A DNA stretch of 64,000 nucleotides from Sellimonas caecigallum (GCF_019754295.1 NZ_VIRV01000009.1:1-64000), one strand, 5' to 3'. Shown: positions 15,621 through 24,401, counted from the first letter of the stretch. Notes: generated by a model from the letters alone, not told the origin. A program made the numbers and translations.

Positions 15621-16520
15621 ATTATAAAACGCTCCAAGCATCCCTGCCTGATTCTGATTTTCGGCGAACGCCAGCTTCGTATGCTCTGCAACAGACGGAA
15701 TAAGATATTTTTCCAAACTTTTCACAAGGCGGCCCTCCAAATACTCTTTCTGTGCCATAATACCGCCGCCAAGTACAACGACTTCCGGATTGATCACATA
15801 GCAGATATTAGCGATACCCATCCCCAATACGTCTACCATTTCATCGATTGCCCGGATGCAGTCTACATCGCCCTTCTTTGCCTGTTCAAAAACATATTTC
15901 CCATTGATCGATGCTGAATCTACATTCTTATAAATGGCCGTTTTTTTCACGAGAATACTGCTTGCACCCAAATCCTGAAATTCTCCGCCCGGAAGATGCA
16001 TATACCCCACTTCACACCCGCTCCCGGAAAAACCATGAAACACTTTGCCGTCTATGATGATCGCTCCGCCTATTCCAGTTCCTATTGTAAGGCAGACGCT
16101 GATACGACTTCCCTTGGAAGCTCCTGCAAAATTTTCCGCAAGTCCCGCGCAGTTTACGTCATTCTCTACCTCATATGGTATCCCAAAGGCTTTTTCCATG
16201 CTTTTCTTTATTTCAGTCCCTGTATAGTTCGGAATCAACGGTGCTGCATAGATGATTTTTCCTTCTTCACAGTCTACCATCCCTGCTGTGGAAATGCATA
16301 TTCCTTCCACAGCATATATTTTTAAATATTCTTCAGTAATCCTATGAATTTTTTTTAGGATTCCTGGTCCTCCATATTTCATGGCTTCTGTAGATATTTC
16401 ACCAATTTCACAGAATTTTCCGTTTTCTGTAATGACGCCATGTTTGATGGAAGTACCTCCTATATCAATACAGATATATTTATTCATCCAGTAACAAAAT
16501 GTCAATAGTTTTTTCATCAT
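15603..16520 (-). CDS. ROK family sugar kinase, probably N-acetylmannosamine kinase
   Basis: A 305-aa ROK protein: phosphate-binding CIDIGGTSIKHGVI near the N-terminus, EVENDVNCAGLAEN with the catalytic aspartate, and LTIGTGIGGAIIIDGKV. The zinc-binding CxCGxxGC motif of classical ROK repressors and glucokinases is absent (the corresponding stretch reads GGEFQDLGASS). The association with an RpiR gene and a nanE remnant suggests NanK (ManNAc to ManNAc-6-P), but glucokinase-type activity cannot be excluded. GAGAA precedes the ATG at 16520; the canonical N-terminus MNKYICIDIGG corresponds to an in-frame ATG at 16487. Confidence 0.75.
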   Translation of the reverse strand: MMKKLLTFCYWMNKYICIDIGGTSIKHGVITENGKFCEIGEISTEAMKYGGPGILKKIHRITEEYLKIYAVEGICISTAGMVDCEEGKIIYAAPLIPNYTGTEIKKSMEKAFGIPYEVENDVNCAGLAENFAGASKGSRISVCLTIGTGIGGAIIIDGKVFHGFSGSGCEVGYMHLPGGEFQDLGASSILVKKTAIYKNVDSASINGKYVFEQAKKGDVDCIRAIDEMVDVLGMGIANICYVINPEVVVLGGGIMAQKEYLEGRLVKSLEKYLIPSVAEHTKLAFAENQNQAGMLGAFYNFKGRH

Positions 16521-16544
16521 ATTTTCTCAAATTCCAAAAAATAA

Positions 16545-16568
16545 AGGACTGGTTCAATAACCAGCCCT
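16545..16568 (-). terminator. Terminator of the zinc-ribbon gene
   Basis: A CTGGTT/AACCAG stem with outer GG/CC pairs and a CAAT loop is followed on the minus strand by ATTTTTT. It separates the 236-aa gene from the ROK kinase, which therefore lacks an obvious read-through from upstream. Confidence 0.6.
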
Positions 16569-16584
16569 CTGTTAATAATCAAAT

Positions 16585-17295
16585 TTATTCTTCTCTATCT
16601 ACACAATTTCCTTTTTTATCAACCCAATATGTAACTGTTTTATGAGATGATGCTCTTGAGCCACATTTCGGACATCGAGAAATATCTTTCATATGGTTCA
16701 CGGAGTAATTAGAAAGAGTAAGTGCATTATGAATATTTTTAATTTTATCCATATCATTTGAATACCAAACCGTATGACATACTGTACAAGTATATTTTTC
16801 TTCCTTCATTTCTTTACATCCAGCTCTTCTTCTACGGTTAGCCAAATCTATTTTTGCTTTTTCTGCTCTGATCTGTCTTTTAATTGCTCTTTCTTTTTTT
16901 GCTTCTTCCTTTTTATTTTCTTTCTCAATTACTCTTTTTTCTCTCAACTTCGCTTTATTAATTTCAGTTTCTTTCCTGATTGTAGAATGTGAGACCGCTC
17001 CCGCAGTAAAAATACTATGCAAATTTTCTACCGAACCATGACTAACTAAATATTCATACAAATTTTTAATTTCTCCATTATCATGTCTATTAACAATATT
17101 AATTGGTAAATGTTCTACAGGGAGAACCAAAATCATACTGGGCACTCTTGAAATTGTTTTTTCTGGAAGATAAAATGTTATTTCAATATCTGAAATATTC
17201 CCTTCCCAAATAATTTTATTTCTTTTTTTCAGTAATATCTGTATTACTTTATCATCTAAAGATTCAATAAGAAACTTCCCCACCTTAATTTTCAT
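16585..17295 (-). CDS. Hypothetical protein with coiled-coil and zinc ribbon
   Basis: A 236-aa protein, not assigned to a family. Residues 1-90 are a globular domain of strands (KFLIESLDDKVIQILLKKRN). Residues about 112-160 are a highly charged Lys/Glu/Arg helix, probably coiled coil. Residues about 170-225 hold a zinc ribbon with CTVC and CPKC pairs separated by about 36 residues. The region is AT-rich and lies between the ROK kinase and the transposon, where the missing 3' part of nanE would be expected, so it is probably acquired DNA and may belong to the element or to an older insertion. Confidence 0.55.
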   Translation of the reverse strand: MKIKVGKFLIESLDDKVIQILLKKRNKIIWEGNISDIEITFYLPEKTISRVPSMILVLPVEHLPINIVNRHDNGEIKNLYEYLVSHGSVENLHSIFTAGAVSHSTIRKETEINKAKLREKRVIEKENKKEEAKKERAIKRQIRAEKAKIDLANRRRRAGCKEMKEEKYTCTVCHTVWYSNDMDKIKNIHNALTLSNYSVNHMKDISRCPKCGSRASSHKTVTYWVDKKGNCVDREE

Positions 17296-17388
17296 ACTAT
17301 CACCTCAATTTCATATGGTATTGTAAAATTCAAATTCATAACATGATAATAGCATATTTATATATCCATTACTATTTTTAAATATCTC

Positions 17389-17547
17389 TTATCCCCTTCT
17401 AGCTTCTTGTTTCAACATTCGATTTATCTTTTCTTGCATATTTTCCTTCGCATCTTCATTAAAATGATATCGAACGACATAAGTTGTCTGCCCGATCCTT
17501 TTTGTAAATGTATTGCGTTCTCTTTTTGTATTGATGCTCTGTTCCAT
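17389..17547 (-). CDS. Transposon-encoded TnpW family protein
   Basis: A 52-aa basic protein with the family pattern RIGxTTYxVxxxFxExAKExMxxKIxRMLKxE. The start at 17547 has AAAGGAG 6 bases upstream; the longer frame up to 17724 lacks family similarity. It is the last gene at this end of the element. Its biochemical role is not known. Confidence 0.7.
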   Translation of the reverse strand: MEQSINTKRERNTFTKRIGQTTYVVRYHFNEDAKENMQEKINRMLKQEARRG

Positions 17548-17694
17548 AAGATTCTCCTTTCCCATGATCGATGAATGGGCAGAAGAGAGGATCCCTCCGT
17601 CTGCCCGCAGTTCAGATATCTGCCTGACAAAGAGAGAACCAGGATTCTTCCTGCCGGGACAGCCTCCAGATTCGGGAAACACCGGCTCTGCCAA

Positions 17695-17867
17695 TGTCAA
17701 CAAGGCAGTTGAAACTTTTAACATATTCGTAAATGAATGCCTCTTCCAAAGTCCTCTCTCTTCATAACAATATTTATCTTTTTTAGATATCCTTGTTGAC
17801 AGTTAAGAAAAATGCCAAAAAAGCTTATATTTCAAGGATTTTTCCTGTCAACAGAAATGTCAACAAA
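17695..17867. repeat. Four copies of TGTCAACA(A/G), possible iterons
   Basis: TGTCAACAA at 17695-17703 and 17859-17867, TGTCAACAG at 17847-17855, and an inverted copy (TTGTTGACA) at 17793-17801. They fill the otherwise gene-free 380 bases (17548-17927) between tnpW and the vapE pseudogene. Repeats next to a primase and a helicase gene suggest a replication origin of the excised circle, or recombinase binding sites. Both ideas are inference. Confidence 0.45.
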
Positions 17868-17927
17868 CGAAACAAAATCTGATAAGATCTCAGCTTTGAG
17901 TCGTATGAGCGTCCTCTCCCTGTCAGG

Positions 17928-19340
17928 CTAATCGAAGGGCAGCTCTATCTGTTCCCCTTCCGTCAGTTTTATAAAGCCGTCTTTATCCGGTTCGTTGACA
18001 TTCCCAGGATGGCTCTTTCCCTCTCTGATCCAACAACGCTGTGTACCAAATCCCTCTTTTGAAAAACGATGATAGCCTCCTCTTTTCCATCCAATGATCT
18101 GTGTGTCCATGATCTGGCATATCTCATTGGTCTCATATTTTTTCGGTTCCCCGTCATAATGATGAAAAGCCTCTTTCCATATCTGTCGGGAACATACATA
18201 AGTCCCGGAATAACCATCCAGCCAGCCCTGTACCTGTCCTGCCATGGTATCTTCCTGCATGAACTGTTTCCGGTATTCATTGATCTGCGTTTCCATCTCT
18301 TTTGAAAATTTCAGCAATTCACTTTTATTGTCACAGGAATTGTAAATGACCATTGCTTCCGCCCACAGCTAGTCAAAATAAGCTCTTGATTCTTCTTCAT
18401 TATCCAGGATATGTCTTTCCATTCCGGAAGCGTCCACCTCAATCGGAAGAAAACGTCTTGCCCCGGTCCGGTCGAACGGAAGGAACTGCCTGGTATTCGT
18501 GGTACCTCCAAAAAGGCACTGTCTGGGTCGGTCTTCCTCAAACTTTCCATAAGCATTCCGAAAAGTATCCTTTTGTCTGCTCAGGAAGGATTTTATTTCT
18601 TCGTTGTTCTTGGCACTGATCGCAGCGATCATCTCAGACATCTCTATGATCCAGTGCCCCCTGAGTTTTTCATAGATCTTGCTATCCCCAAGATTTCTCA
18701 GATCATCCGAGAACCATTCGTCCCGGAGTGACAGAAAGCGGAAAAAAGTAGACTTCCCAGCCCCCTGTGTTCCCACAAGGCAGAGCATTTCGTCCGCTTT
18801 ATATCCCGGTTTAAAAATACGGAGCAGTGCTTCCATCATAAAATGTTTCAGACACTCGTATACCATATCCGAATCGTCAGCTCCCATATACCGCTTCAAT
18901 GCATACCGGATCCTCTCTGTGCCATCCCACTCCAGTTGATTCAGATATTCACAGATAGGATGGTACTGATCACTTGCCGCTACGGTCCGAAGTGCCTTAT
19001 CCATGTTTTTCTCATTTCCCAGCTCATAATATTTCTCAAAATATAAATAAAAAAAATCCCGCCCCGCATCTGTCAGAGGACATATTCCTTCATTCCACCA
19101 GAGTTCTTTTACAATATCAATCCTCTGATTCAACAGATTATATCGAAGACTCCCTTTGAGAAGCGGATCTTCTTTTAATACAATGATATAATTCTGCATC
19201 GTTCCCTTGATCGTTCCCTGTCTTGTGACCTCCAGCTGTCCTTTTATGCTCTCGGCAGGAACGGTCTGCACCATCTGTTCCATTTTCTGTAGGGCATTCT
19301 GCTTTTCCATATCTGAAGTTTTTTCTACATTCCCGTTCAA
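17928..19340 (-). pseudogene. VapE-type replication helicase split by an in-frame amber codon
   Basis: Frame 19340-18369 gives 323 aa of a VirE/VapE-like P-loop ATPase (GTQGAGKSTFFRFL Walker A, WIIEMSEM, FGGTTNTRQFLPFDRTGARRF). After a TAG at 18369-18371 the same frame continues without shift as LWAEAMVIYN and runs 145 codons more to 17928, giving the conserved C-terminal part (ending EGEQIELPFD). This is therefore a single-base nonsense mutation (for example CAG to TAG), not two genes. The first start is TTG at 19340, overlapping the primase gene by about 200 bases. Unless amber is read through, the truncated protein keeps the ATPase core but loses its tail. Confidence 0.85.
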
Positions 19341-19902
19341 TTCGTTCCACCGCCTTCCTTTTATCCTGAATCAATCCTTTTTTCTCCCATTCATCGCCAA
19401 AAAGGAGGATATCAAGATAATATTCGACAACACTTAATTCCTTCAGTGCTGTAACAAAATGTCCGTCCCATTCTTCTTCTTTTGTTTTAGGGACATATCG
19501 GTTTTTCCAATCGAAAAGAAGAGCGCGGTAATCCAGAAATAGTTTTACATATCTTACGCATTCTGTTTCCCAGTCCGCTTTGGGGATATCATTTCTTGCA
19601 AGTGAAGATATTTTCCTAGCTTTAGGCGGCTTCTCCCGGCTTCCGTAAGGAATCCCAAAATCATCTGCCAGTTTTAAGGCTGCTTCTTTTGGAGTCAGAC
19701 CAAAAAGGCGGGCGGTAAAATCAATCACATCCCCGGTACATCCGCAACCGAAACAATAATATCTTCGATCCACTTTCATGCTCGGTGTACGGTCATTATG
19801 AAAAATACAGCGGATCAATCCGCTCCTGTTGGGCTTGAATCCATAAAATTCTGCGGCCTGCCTGACCGTCACATTCTTCTTTACCACTTCAAATACATCC
19901 AC
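19138..19902 (-). CDS. CHC2 zinc-finger primase-like protein
   Basis: A 254-aa protein. The N-terminal CHC2 zinc finger covers about residues 30-60 (RCIFHNDRTPSM and YYCFGCGCTGDVIDF, giving Cys, His, Cys, Cys), as in DnaG-type primases. The remainder is helical with no full TOPRIM domain, so it probably primes or assists replication of the mobile element together with the VapE helicase. The last 67 codons overlap the vapE start in another frame; the real C-terminus may be shorter if a frameshift is present. Confidence 0.75.
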   Translation of the reverse strand: MDVFEVVKKNVTVRQAAEFYGFKPNRSGLIRCIFHNDRTPSMKVDRRYYCFGCGCTGDVIDFTARLFGLTPKEAALKLADDFGIPYGSREKPPKARKISSLARNDIPKADWETECVRYVKLFLDYRALLFDWKNRYVPKTKEEEWDGHFVTALKELSVVEYYLDILLFGDEWEKKGLIQDKRKAVERIERECRKNFRYGKAECPTENGTDGADRSCREHKRTAGGHKTGNDQGNDAELYHCIKRRSASQRESSI

Positions 19903-19989
19903 TGTCTGTCCACTTCCTTTCCAACTTATTTAAAATAAAAAAAGAGCATCCTGACTTTTTATCCAAAACTGAATAAATCAAAATGCTCT

Positions 19990-21231
19990 TTACAGGGAAT
20001 TCCTGTCATGGTCTTTCTCTTTATTTTTCTTTCTGGCAGCATCCTCGGCGATCCTTTTTTTATTAACAGCCAGTTTCTCAAGAATACTTGACCGTGCTGT
20101 CTTTTTGATCTGTTCCGTATTCGCTTTTCTGGTCTCCGGCTCCTGTAGGTTTCTCTGCACTTTTGCGATCACCGTTTTTGCTGCGTCCCGTAATTTATCT
20201 TTTGCCATCTTAATCACATTTTTGGTGATTGTTTTTGCCTTATCAGAGTTATGGGGGTTTTGAACAATACTGTTACAAAGCTGATCCAGAACCCTTATAT
20301 CCTCTTCCTGCGTCTGTACTCTTACCTTTTCCGTAACGACTTCCACCGCCTTGTCATAAGCGATCTCCGACACTTCATCGATCAAAGTTTCATTATCCAT
20401 GATCCGCTCTTCCTGATCCTTGATCTTCTGTTCCTGCCGGGCGATCTTTTCTTTTTGCGCCTGTATGATAAATTCCTGCTTTTCCAGATATTTCTTTCCA
20501 CCGTATTCCGGCTCTTCCTCAATCTCCAATCCCTGCTCCCTGCAAATATCAAGAAGAAGGTTTCTGCAGATCAGGTCAAACATCATCTTCCGGTTGTTAT
20601 TTCTTCCTCTTGGCTTATCAGGATCAGGAAGGGGGATCCCCAGTGCCTCCAATGCTTTTTCCTGTTGCGGGCAAAGTTCTCCATATTTATTCTTACAGTC
20701 AAAAACATGCCGTTCATGGATATGCGGAGTCGTTTCATCCATGTGCAGCGCAAAATCCAGAATGTGGACATGCTCACCAAATCTTCCCTCGAACCTTTTC
20801 ATAAAAGTATCCGCAATCTGAAAAAGCTGGTCTCCCGATATATGCTCGCCTTCCTTTCCTATCTGAAAGATCGTTTCTTCCGGGCAGGTCATTTTATTTT
20901 TCAATAGATCTTCTGTTGTCCGATTCCTTTCCGGATGACGGTTCTTTTCATTTCTGGCATTCTGCCCCTGGATAAAATCATAGTAATGGTCTTCATAATA
21001 CATTTTCTCCATATCGTGAAAACTTGCATCCGGCTCGACCGCTCCCAGATCTCTAAGCGTTTGGTTTGATGGGTTCTGAACATATCCCCTGTAACAGTCC
21101 CAATAGATATTCTGTTTTTCTTTCTCCGCATCAATGTGCTCACTGTTGGCAATATCAAATTGCCTGTCATTGTGCCTTGGGTTATAAACACCATGTTTTC
21201 CCGATCTGCCATTATGCCTGGTTGCTCTCAT
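19990..21231 (-). CDS. MobV/Pre family relaxase (TnpZ type)
   Basis: A 413-aa mobilization protein. The N-terminus (RATRHNGRSGKHGVYNPRHND) carries the conserved Asn/Arg region, and HMDETTPHIH at about 163-172 is the HxDExxPHxH metal-binding motif of MobV relaxases. A long Lys/Glu-rich coiled-coil C-terminus follows (about 255-413). It would nick oriT so that a conjugative helper can transfer the element. The 500 bases upstream (21232-21730) hold an oriT-like hairpin. Confidence 0.85.
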   Translation of the reverse strand: MRATRHNGRSGKHGVYNPRHNDRQFDIANSEHIDAEKEKQNIYWDCYRGYVQNPSNQTLRDLGAVEPDASFHDMEKMYYEDHYYDFIQGQNARNEKNRHPERNRTTEDLLKNKMTCPEETIFQIGKEGEHISGDQLFQIADTFMKRFEGRFGEHVHILDFALHMDETTPHIHERHVFDCKNKYGELCPQQEKALEALGIPLPDPDKPRGRNNNRKMMFDLICRNLLLDICREQGLEIEEEPEYGGKKYLEKQEFIIQAQKEKIARQEQKIKDQEERIMDNETLIDEVSEIAYDKAVEVVTEKVRVQTQEEDIRVLDQLCNSIVQNPHNSDKAKTITKNVIKMAKDKLRDAAKTVIAKVQRNLQEPETRKANTEQIKKTARSSILEKLAVNKKRIAEDAARKKNKEKDHDRNSL

Positions 21232-21388
21232 CTTTCTGCATTCCCCCTGTCATCATTTCTGCATTTTCTTTTTTCAATCTGTCTTTCTCTAAGGTCATTC
21301 CATTATCTGACTCTTGCATTTCAGAAGCTTTTGCATGTGGCGGTCATTTCCAAAAATCATTTTCGGTAATACAATTCGCCAGATAATA

Positions 21389-21423
21389 CCCAGTACGACT
21401 TGACGCAGGCGTCAAATCACTGG
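21389..21423. other. Candidate oriT of the mobilizable element
   Basis: TTGACGC-AG-GCGTCAA at 21400-21415 is a perfect inverted repeat nested in a wider CCCAGT/ACTGGG pairing (21389-21394, 21418-21423). It lies 158 bases upstream of the MobV start, the usual location of a relaxase recognition site, and is followed by GC-rich sequence typical of these elements. Confidence 0.55.
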
Positions 21424-21464
21424 GCAATGCGTTTCACCCTTGACCCGATAATGGGCGTTGCCCC

Positions 21465-21704
21465 TTAACCCCAGCAAGGAGCTGCCGCCCCTTTGCATTC
21501 CCCCCCACAAAGGGCTGCGCCCTCTGTACTCCCGCCGGACAAAATAAAAATTTCTGGCAGTGTCCCTTCTGTCAGCATTTCCATTTTGTCCGTTTTTTCA
21601 AAAATCCTCAGCTCGGATTTTCTGAAAAAATAAGAGCCGACACTTCGTCCTTCCTGCTGGAAAGATCCATTGTATCGGCTCCCATCTTTGACCTTATCGG
21701 TCAT
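21465..21704 (-). CDS. Small conserved-looking ORF next to oriT (uncertain)
   Basis: A 79-codon frame starting MTDKVKDGSRYNGSFQQEG with GAAGGAAC upstream; its 3' part covers the GC-rich oriT-flanking sequence (CGGECKGAAAPCWG). It is downstream of the TnpW-like gene. The 3' part may be conserved as DNA rather than as protein, so coding status is doubtful. Confidence 0.3.
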   Translation of the reverse strand: MTDKVKDGSRYNGSFQQEGRSVGSYFFRKSELRIFEKTDKMEMLTEGTLPEIFILSGGSTEGAALCGGECKGAAAPCWG

Positions 21705-21730
21705 ATTCAGTTCCTTCGGGATTGAGTTTG

Positions 21731-21919
21731 TCAAGATGATTTCGGTAACTTTTCTAAATTCGATGAATTATCCGTCGAAAAATCGCCTAACACTTCGTGC
21801 CTGCATATCTCTTGAAACACTGTATCTAAAGGTTTTTTCGCACTTTCTGATTGTTTTACATTCACGATAAAAGTTGTATTACCTATGCGTGTCGCATAAG
21901 AAAAATCATTTTTTGTCAT
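21731..21919 (-). CDS. TnpW-like transposon protein
   Basis: A 62-aa protein with the same core as the gene at 17389 (TRIGNTTFIVNVKQSESAKKPLD then FQEICRHEV). GGAGG stands 10 bases before the ATG. Two divergent TnpW-like genes flank the relaxase-primase-helicase block. Confidence 0.6.
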   Translation of the reverse strand: MTKNDFSYATRIGNTTFIVNVKQSESAKKPLDTVFQEICRHEVLGDFSTDNSSNLEKLPKSS

Positions 21920-22033
21920 ATAGTCGGCTCCTCCTTTATAAAATTTGATTGCTGGGCATTCAACTTAGAACACCCAACAATCACCATTTCAACATATCAA
22001 GAAGTCATAAAGTCGTGAGTATAGTTGAAGTGT

Positions 22034-22267
22034 TTATCTTTCCATACCACACTTATTTTTACGAGTCTTGATATTTACATTCATTTCATCTTCATAGTTC
22101 TTTGCTCTCCTTTTCGATAAATATTTTAGGCAATACACTACAACACAGCGAAAACTCTGCTTGCAGTCATTACTGCACTTTCTGCAAAGTTCGTTGTAGG
22201 TAATGCGATTTCTTTCATTTAGAAACAATGCCCACTCTTGTTTCCGTTTTTTGCTCATTCTCGGCAT
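22034..22267 (-). CDS. Small cysteine-containing element protein
   Basis: A 77-aa basic protein (MPRMSKKRKQEWALFLNERNR, then CRKCSNDCKQSFR and YCLKYL), with AAAAGGAG 6 bases before the start. Similar short proteins occur in Lachnospiraceae transposons and are of unknown function. The CxxC-x3-C arrangement could bind zinc. Confidence 0.55.
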   Translation of the reverse strand: MPRMSKKRKQEWALFLNERNRITYNELCRKCSNDCKQSFRCVVVYCLKYLSKRRAKNYEDEMNVNIKTRKNKCGMER

Positions 22268-22508
22268 ATCAGTCTCCTTTTCGTCTGAAAATAAAAAACC
22301 ACAGGAAAGATACTCAAAGCCTTGTTTCTGTTATTTCCCGGGGCGAAAATCGGGCAAAATTCCCTTTCTAAGCCTTTCAAAAAATCACGCAAGGTATTTG
22401 TACTAACCTGTGGTTATGAATTAAATTGTCAGTTTTGGATAACAAAAAACACCGTATTACTACGATGTTTTCTGACATATATTTTATTTAAGTTACACGA
22501 GAAAATTG

Positions 22509-22976
22509 TTACAGAAATGACTCCGCTATATATACTCTGTTTTTACTCGAATCCCACATCACAATAATTTCGCTATTATCTTCTTGAGATTCATACCAAT
22601 ATAAACATTCTGAATAGTTTGGAAACTTTTCAGCAGGAACATCTATATTATTTAGCCACTCGGTTACTGCGGTTTCATAAGAGACACTGTATATGGTTTT
22701 TTCTTCCGCATTGCTCCAATCAAACATTTCTCTTATTGGTTCATCTTCTTCATAGGAAAAAATGTGGTATCGTATTCCGTCTCCATGAAAACTTGCACCT
22801 GAATCTTTGCTATATACTTCTGTATAATGTGATTTCGAGGCCAGTTCAAATCCCCAGTTAGAGTTGAGAACTGTAGAATAGTCACTCAGATGATTCCATA
22901 CACAGAATAATCCAATAACAACGGCTATAATAACGATAGAAATGATGGATATAACCATTTTAGTTTTCTTCTTCAT
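22509..22976 (-). CDS. Hypothetical single-pass membrane protein (element cargo)
   Basis: A 155-aa protein with an N-terminal membrane anchor (residues about 7-27) and an extracytoplasmic domain rich in aromatic and acidic residues. No lipobox is visible. Its start overlaps the end of the XRE gene by 17 bases, so the two are coupled, and with the DUF2975 gene they form a three-gene cargo operon. Function unknown. Confidence 0.65.
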   Translation of the reverse strand: MKKKTKMVISIISIVIIAVVIGLFCVWNHLSDYSTVLNSNWGFELASKSHYTEVYSKDSGASFHGDGIRYHIFSYEEDEPIREMFDWSNAEEKTIYSVSYETAVTEWLNNIDVPAEKFPNYSECLYWYESQEDNSEIIVMWDSSKNRVYIAESFL

Positions 22977-23193
22977 GATTTTTTCCCTTTCTATATTCTA
23001 AAATATCACCCGGCTGGCATTCTAATGCGTCACACAATTTTATAAGAGTAGATATTTTTAAGGCTTTTGCTTTTCCATTTTTCAAAACCGATACATTAGC
23101 AATGGTAATTCCCACTTTTTCGGAAAGCTCTGTCACGCTCATTTTTCTTTTGGCGAGCATTACATCGATATTAAAAATAATTTCTCCGTCCAT
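22960..23193 (-). CDS. Small XRE/Cro-like regulator (YozG type)
   Basis: A 77-aa protein consisting of one helix-turn-helix (MSVTELSEKVGITIANVSVLKNGKAKALK) with the IKLCDALECQPGDILEY ending typical of YozG-like repressors. GGAGG lies 5 bases before the ATG. The pairing with an upstream DUF2975 membrane protein (10-base gap) is a known arrangement in Firmicutes and suggests a joint regulatory role. Confidence 0.8.
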   Translation of the reverse strand: MDGEIIFNIDVMLAKRKMSVTELSEKVGITIANVSVLKNGKAKALKISTLIKLCDALECQPGDILEYRKGKNHEEEN

Positions 23194-23203
23194 CGTTGCC
23201 TCC

Positions 23204-23683
23204 TCATATAGTCCAGTCGCTTTGTTCCTGCAATGCAGCAGCCTTCTTTACCAAATATGATAATACCGCAGATACAACTGCTACAGCAACACCTATAAAA
23301 GAGATGCCAAACGATGCAATCACAATACCGGGATGGCTCATATTCAAAAAAAGTAGAACAATATTTCCGGCAAAAAAGAAACCGGCATCTCCTACAGACA
23401 AAGCAGAAATCTTTTTCAGAAAAGATGCATTCTGCTCAGTGAAAGATAGGTCTTTCCCAATATTTTTCGCTATTTTCCAAGCAAAATATACCACCATAAA
23501 ACAAGGAATACCAGATACCCAAATGAATATAAGCCAAGGCCAAAAGCGATTGCTAAGCTCAGGATACAATGTTCGCAAACTCAAGCCATACATAGGAATG
23601 ACAGCAGCATACAAAATCAAACCGCAAATACCAACGCCGATCAGAATTAGTTTTAGCCATTTGGAAAGATGTTTTTGTTCCAT
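23204..23683 (-). CDS. DUF2975 family membrane protein
   Basis: A 159-aa protein with four membrane helices (about 10-30, 46-68, 95-112 and 122-145) and the DUF2975 signature NIGKDLSFTEQNASFLKKIS in the cytoplasmic loop. It is the first gene of the cargo operon. The 309 bases upstream (23684-23992) contain only AT-rich sequence and the terminator at 23949-23972. Confidence 0.8.
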   Translation of the reverse strand: MEQKHLSKWLKLILIGVGICGLILYAAVIPMYGLSLRTLYPELSNRFWPWLIFIWVSGIPCFMVVYFAWKIAKNIGKDLSFTEQNASFLKKISALSVGDAGFFFAGNIVLLFLNMSHPGIVIASFGISFIGVAVAVVSAVLSYLVKKAAALQEQSDWTI

Positions 23684-23948
23684 ATAAATGAACCTCCTTT
23701 GCTTTTTTATAGTATAGCACCATCATTGCAAATTATCAATAATTTTTTATTGTATCACGATAAATAAAATATGTGTTACGATACGAATACTTCATTATCT
23801 ATCCAAAATTCTATTTCTCTGTTAAAGTATAAAATACAACAAATTCAACTAAGTCGCTTCCAAAGATACTGTTTATTTTTCTTTATTCTGTTCCACTTCC
23901 ATTATATCCACAACTTAGTGACTTCTTGAATACTTGCCGAAAAAGAAA

Positions 23949-23972
23949 AACTGCCATCAAGCGACAGCAGTT
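23949..23972 (-). terminator. Terminator downstream of tnpV
   Basis: AACTGC/GCAGTT arms with a 12-base loop are followed on the minus strand by TTTTTC, 20 bases beyond the tnpV remnant. Confidence 0.6.
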
Positions 23973-23992
23973 CTCTTTCGGCTGGTATCCTG

Positions 23993-24344
23993 TTAAGAAT
24001 ACATAATATCATTCAGTACAATCTCATCAACACAGGCTCGGATATTATTCATCATTCCGACCCATTTCATTATATCCGTTGCTTTTAATTGCTCGGTTAC
24101 ACCTTGTCTTTTTGCCATTTCCTTTGTAAGATACTCCGCCATATTACACGCCGAAGTATCGATTTCTACAAGGTGTTCATTTAACTTACCGCTTGTCAGC
24201 AGATTGAAATATAAAATTTTTCTGTGTTCCTTTAAATATCGTTCCCTCATTCTTCCGTATTTTGAGAGAGTGGGCGGTTCTTCTATCATCAATCAGGGGT
24301 AGTAATAATCTCCGATAAGTTCGTACTGGATACTGTTCTTTCAT
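23993..24344 (-). pseudogene. Decayed transposon-encoded TnpV
   Basis: Frame 24292-23993 gives the C-terminal 99 aa of TnpV (RERYLKEHRKILYFNLLTSG, then MKWVGMMNNIRACVDEIVLND). The residues expected just before it are present in the same frame (YELIGDYYYP) but are cut off by a TGA at 24293-24295. The natural ATG at 24344 (MKEQYPV) is in a different frame. At least one nonsense change and one frameshift therefore disable the gene. TnpV is a small element protein of unknown function found beside tnpX. Confidence 0.75.
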
Positions 24345-24401
24345 CTGTGATAAATCTTTGCATAGTCCTTTCCGTCTTTGATAGCTTTTTTGCAATTTAA
24401 A

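Noticed and set aside
17928-18353. Separate 141-aa gene downstream of vapE
   Set aside because: It is in phase with the vapE frame and encodes its C-terminus; only one amber codon divides them.
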